Assembly (NCBI GenBank): GCA_030592205.1
Contig: JAUVKA010000215.1
Span: 1-7,011 of the forward strand
DNA from: Bacteroidota bacterium
Lineage (GTDB): Bacteria > Bacteroidota > Bacteroidia > Bacteroidales > UBA12481
Direction: 5' to 3'
DNA: 7,011 nt
Part shown: positions 6,546 through 7,011 of the stretch, piece by piece
How the letters are laid out: every line of letters begins with the position of its first letter
Position numbering within the stretch: position 1 is the first letter of the stretch
The notes under the pieces: generated by a model
The model's input: the letters and a program-made list of their open reading frames with translations, nothing else
Database searches by the model: none
What the model was told of the DNA's origin: nothing
Translations under genes and position numbers: made by a program

Positions 6546-6636
6546 CCAGATTGATTGAGTTTTATGGCTCCCTTATGTGGCGGATTCGACATTGTGCAGA
6601 TGGACTATTTTTCATAAAAAATAAGGAAACAGGGTT

Positions 6637-6673
6637 AAAAAAAAGAAAAATCGTGCATGAAAATGCACGATTT
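6637..6673 (-). terminator. Strong intrinsic terminator of the Sel1-repeat gene
   Basis: AAATCGTGCAT (6648-6658) and ATGCACGATTT (6663-6673) form a perfect 11-bp stem with a 4-base loop. On the minus strand the stem is followed by TTCTTTTTTTT (down to 6637), an excellent Rho-independent layout. It lies 117 bases after the stop of the Sel1 gene, the only gene entering from the right. The arms are also two of the AAATCGTGC repeats, so the same DNA may have a second role. On the plus strand only three T follow, so it would be weak in that direction. Confidence 0.75.
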
Positions 6674-6745
6674 GGCAACATTTTATAATTTTTTAAGTAA
6701 TAGGTCAGAAAGGGCGGTGATGGTTGTCTAATTATTCTTTATGAA

Positions 6746-6766
6746 ATCAAAATCACATCAAAATCA
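6746..6766. repeat. Short tandem repeat ATCAAAATCA
   Basis: ATCAAAATCA occurs at 6746-6755 and 6757-6766, an 11-bp period, in the spacer just after the Sel1 gene's stop. It is AT-rich and may be chance. No function is inferred. Confidence 0.4.
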
Positions 6767-6789
6767 TCTATACATGTCTCAACCTTAGC

Positions 6790-7011
6790 TCAATATTTCC
6801 ATAGTTCAAGCTTGTTCCATTCTTCTTCAACCCCCTCACAACCATTTTCATAAGCTTCTCTCATCCAAAATGCTGCTTGTTTTTTATCAGCTGTTGTTCC
6901 GTCGCCGTTATAGAACATAAGTGCAAGGTTGAATTGAGATATAGCATAACTTTGCTCCGCACTTTTTTTATACCACCTTAAATCCGCAAGTAAATTGTTA
7001 ACAATAAAGTC
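6790..7011 (-). CDS. Sel1-repeat protein, C-terminal end (cut by the window edge)
   Basis: The minus-strand frame from 7011 to the TGA at 6792-6790 encodes 73 residues with no stop. Residues 9-46 match a Sel1-like repeat: ADLRWYKKSAEQSYAISQFN, then LALMFYNGDGTTADKKQAA. The family pattern is A-x-x-W-Y-x-K-A-A-E-Q-G-x-A-x-A-Q-x-N-L-G-x-M-Y-x-x-G-x-G. A second, partial repeat (QAAFWMREAYENG) leads into a Glu/Trp-rich end (EEEWNKLELWKY). These repeats form paired helices like TPRs and act as protein-binding scaffolds. The start and any signal peptide lie beyond the window. Such proteins are usually chromosomal or accessory rather than virion parts, so this gene may mark host DNA or phage cargo. 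Confidence 0.88.
   Translation of the reverse strand, partial: DFIVNNLLADLRWYKKSAEQSYAISQFNLALMFYNGDGTTADKKQAAFWMREAYENGCEGVEEEWNKLELWKY

Larger units (their letters stand above)
6283..6673. repeat. Cluster of seven AAATCGTGC repeats
   Basis: Exact copies on the plus strand lie at 6283-6291, 6358-6366, 6393-6401, 6404-6412, 6454-6462 and 6648-6656, and one inverted copy lies at 6665-6673. The third and fourth are tandem with an 11-bp period (AAATCGTGCCG twice). Four to seven copies of a 9-mer in 390 bases is far above chance. Such clusters are usually binding sites for a repressor, an initiator (iterons) or a transposase. Confidence 0.85.
6130..6789. other. Repeat-rich non-coding region between the phage genes and the Sel1 gene
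   Basis: About 660 bases with no supportable gene on either strand. The stretch carries all the AAATCGTGC repeats, a 35-bp A/T-only tract and a strong hairpin, and it separates a phage gene cluster from a non-phage-type gene. It is therefore a candidate phage end, replication origin or control region. The parts 6130-6280, apart from the leader of the first gene, and 6547-6636 show no structure I can name. Confidence 0.6.

Noticed and set aside
6283..6673. CRISPR array
   Set aside because: The repeats are only nine bases, irregularly spaced (11 to about 190 bases) and there are no unique spacers of even length.

Overview
The window looks like part of a tailed-phage (Caudoviricetes) head-gene module, most likely an integrated prophage in a Bacteroidota host. 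All supportable genes lie on the minus strand, so transcription runs from right to left. The host guess rests on family-level resemblance of several proteins to Bacteroidetes prophage proteins as I remember them, on A/T-rich leaders with few clear Shine-Dalgarno sequences, and on AT-rich non-coding DNA. No database search was possible.

Right edge (6790-7011): the C-terminal end of a Sel1-repeat protein, a family more typical of cellular genomes or cargo than of virions. Between 6130 and 6789 there are about 660 bases without a gene. They hold seven copies of the 9-mer AAATCGTGC (six direct, one inverted), a 35-bp tract of only A and T, and a perfect 11-bp inverted repeat with a 4-base loop that reads as a minus-strand terminator for the Sel1 gene. 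This may be a phage end, an operator or iteron cluster, or an origin. It is the least explained DNA in the window.

Middle (6129-1996): two unrecognised phage-type genes (210 and 158 aa, overlapping by 17 bp), then a head module in canonical order: a ClpP-like prohead protease fused to a scaffold-like coiled-coil tail, the probable major capsid protein, a 179-aa virion protein (possibly tail tube), and an 86-aa small protein. A good intrinsic terminator at 1921-1947 closes this block.

Left (1842-1): a second, tightly overlapping block of four genes: a 261-aa helical basic phage protein, a 194-aa protein with a variant single phospholipase-D (HKD) motif, a 100-aa helix-turn-helix protein resembling a small terminase subunit, and the start of another gene joined by an ATGA overlap and cut by the window edge. 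The block probably leads into packaging genes (terminase, portal) beyond the left edge. The PLD-like protein beside a terminase-like gene is the most unusual protein here.
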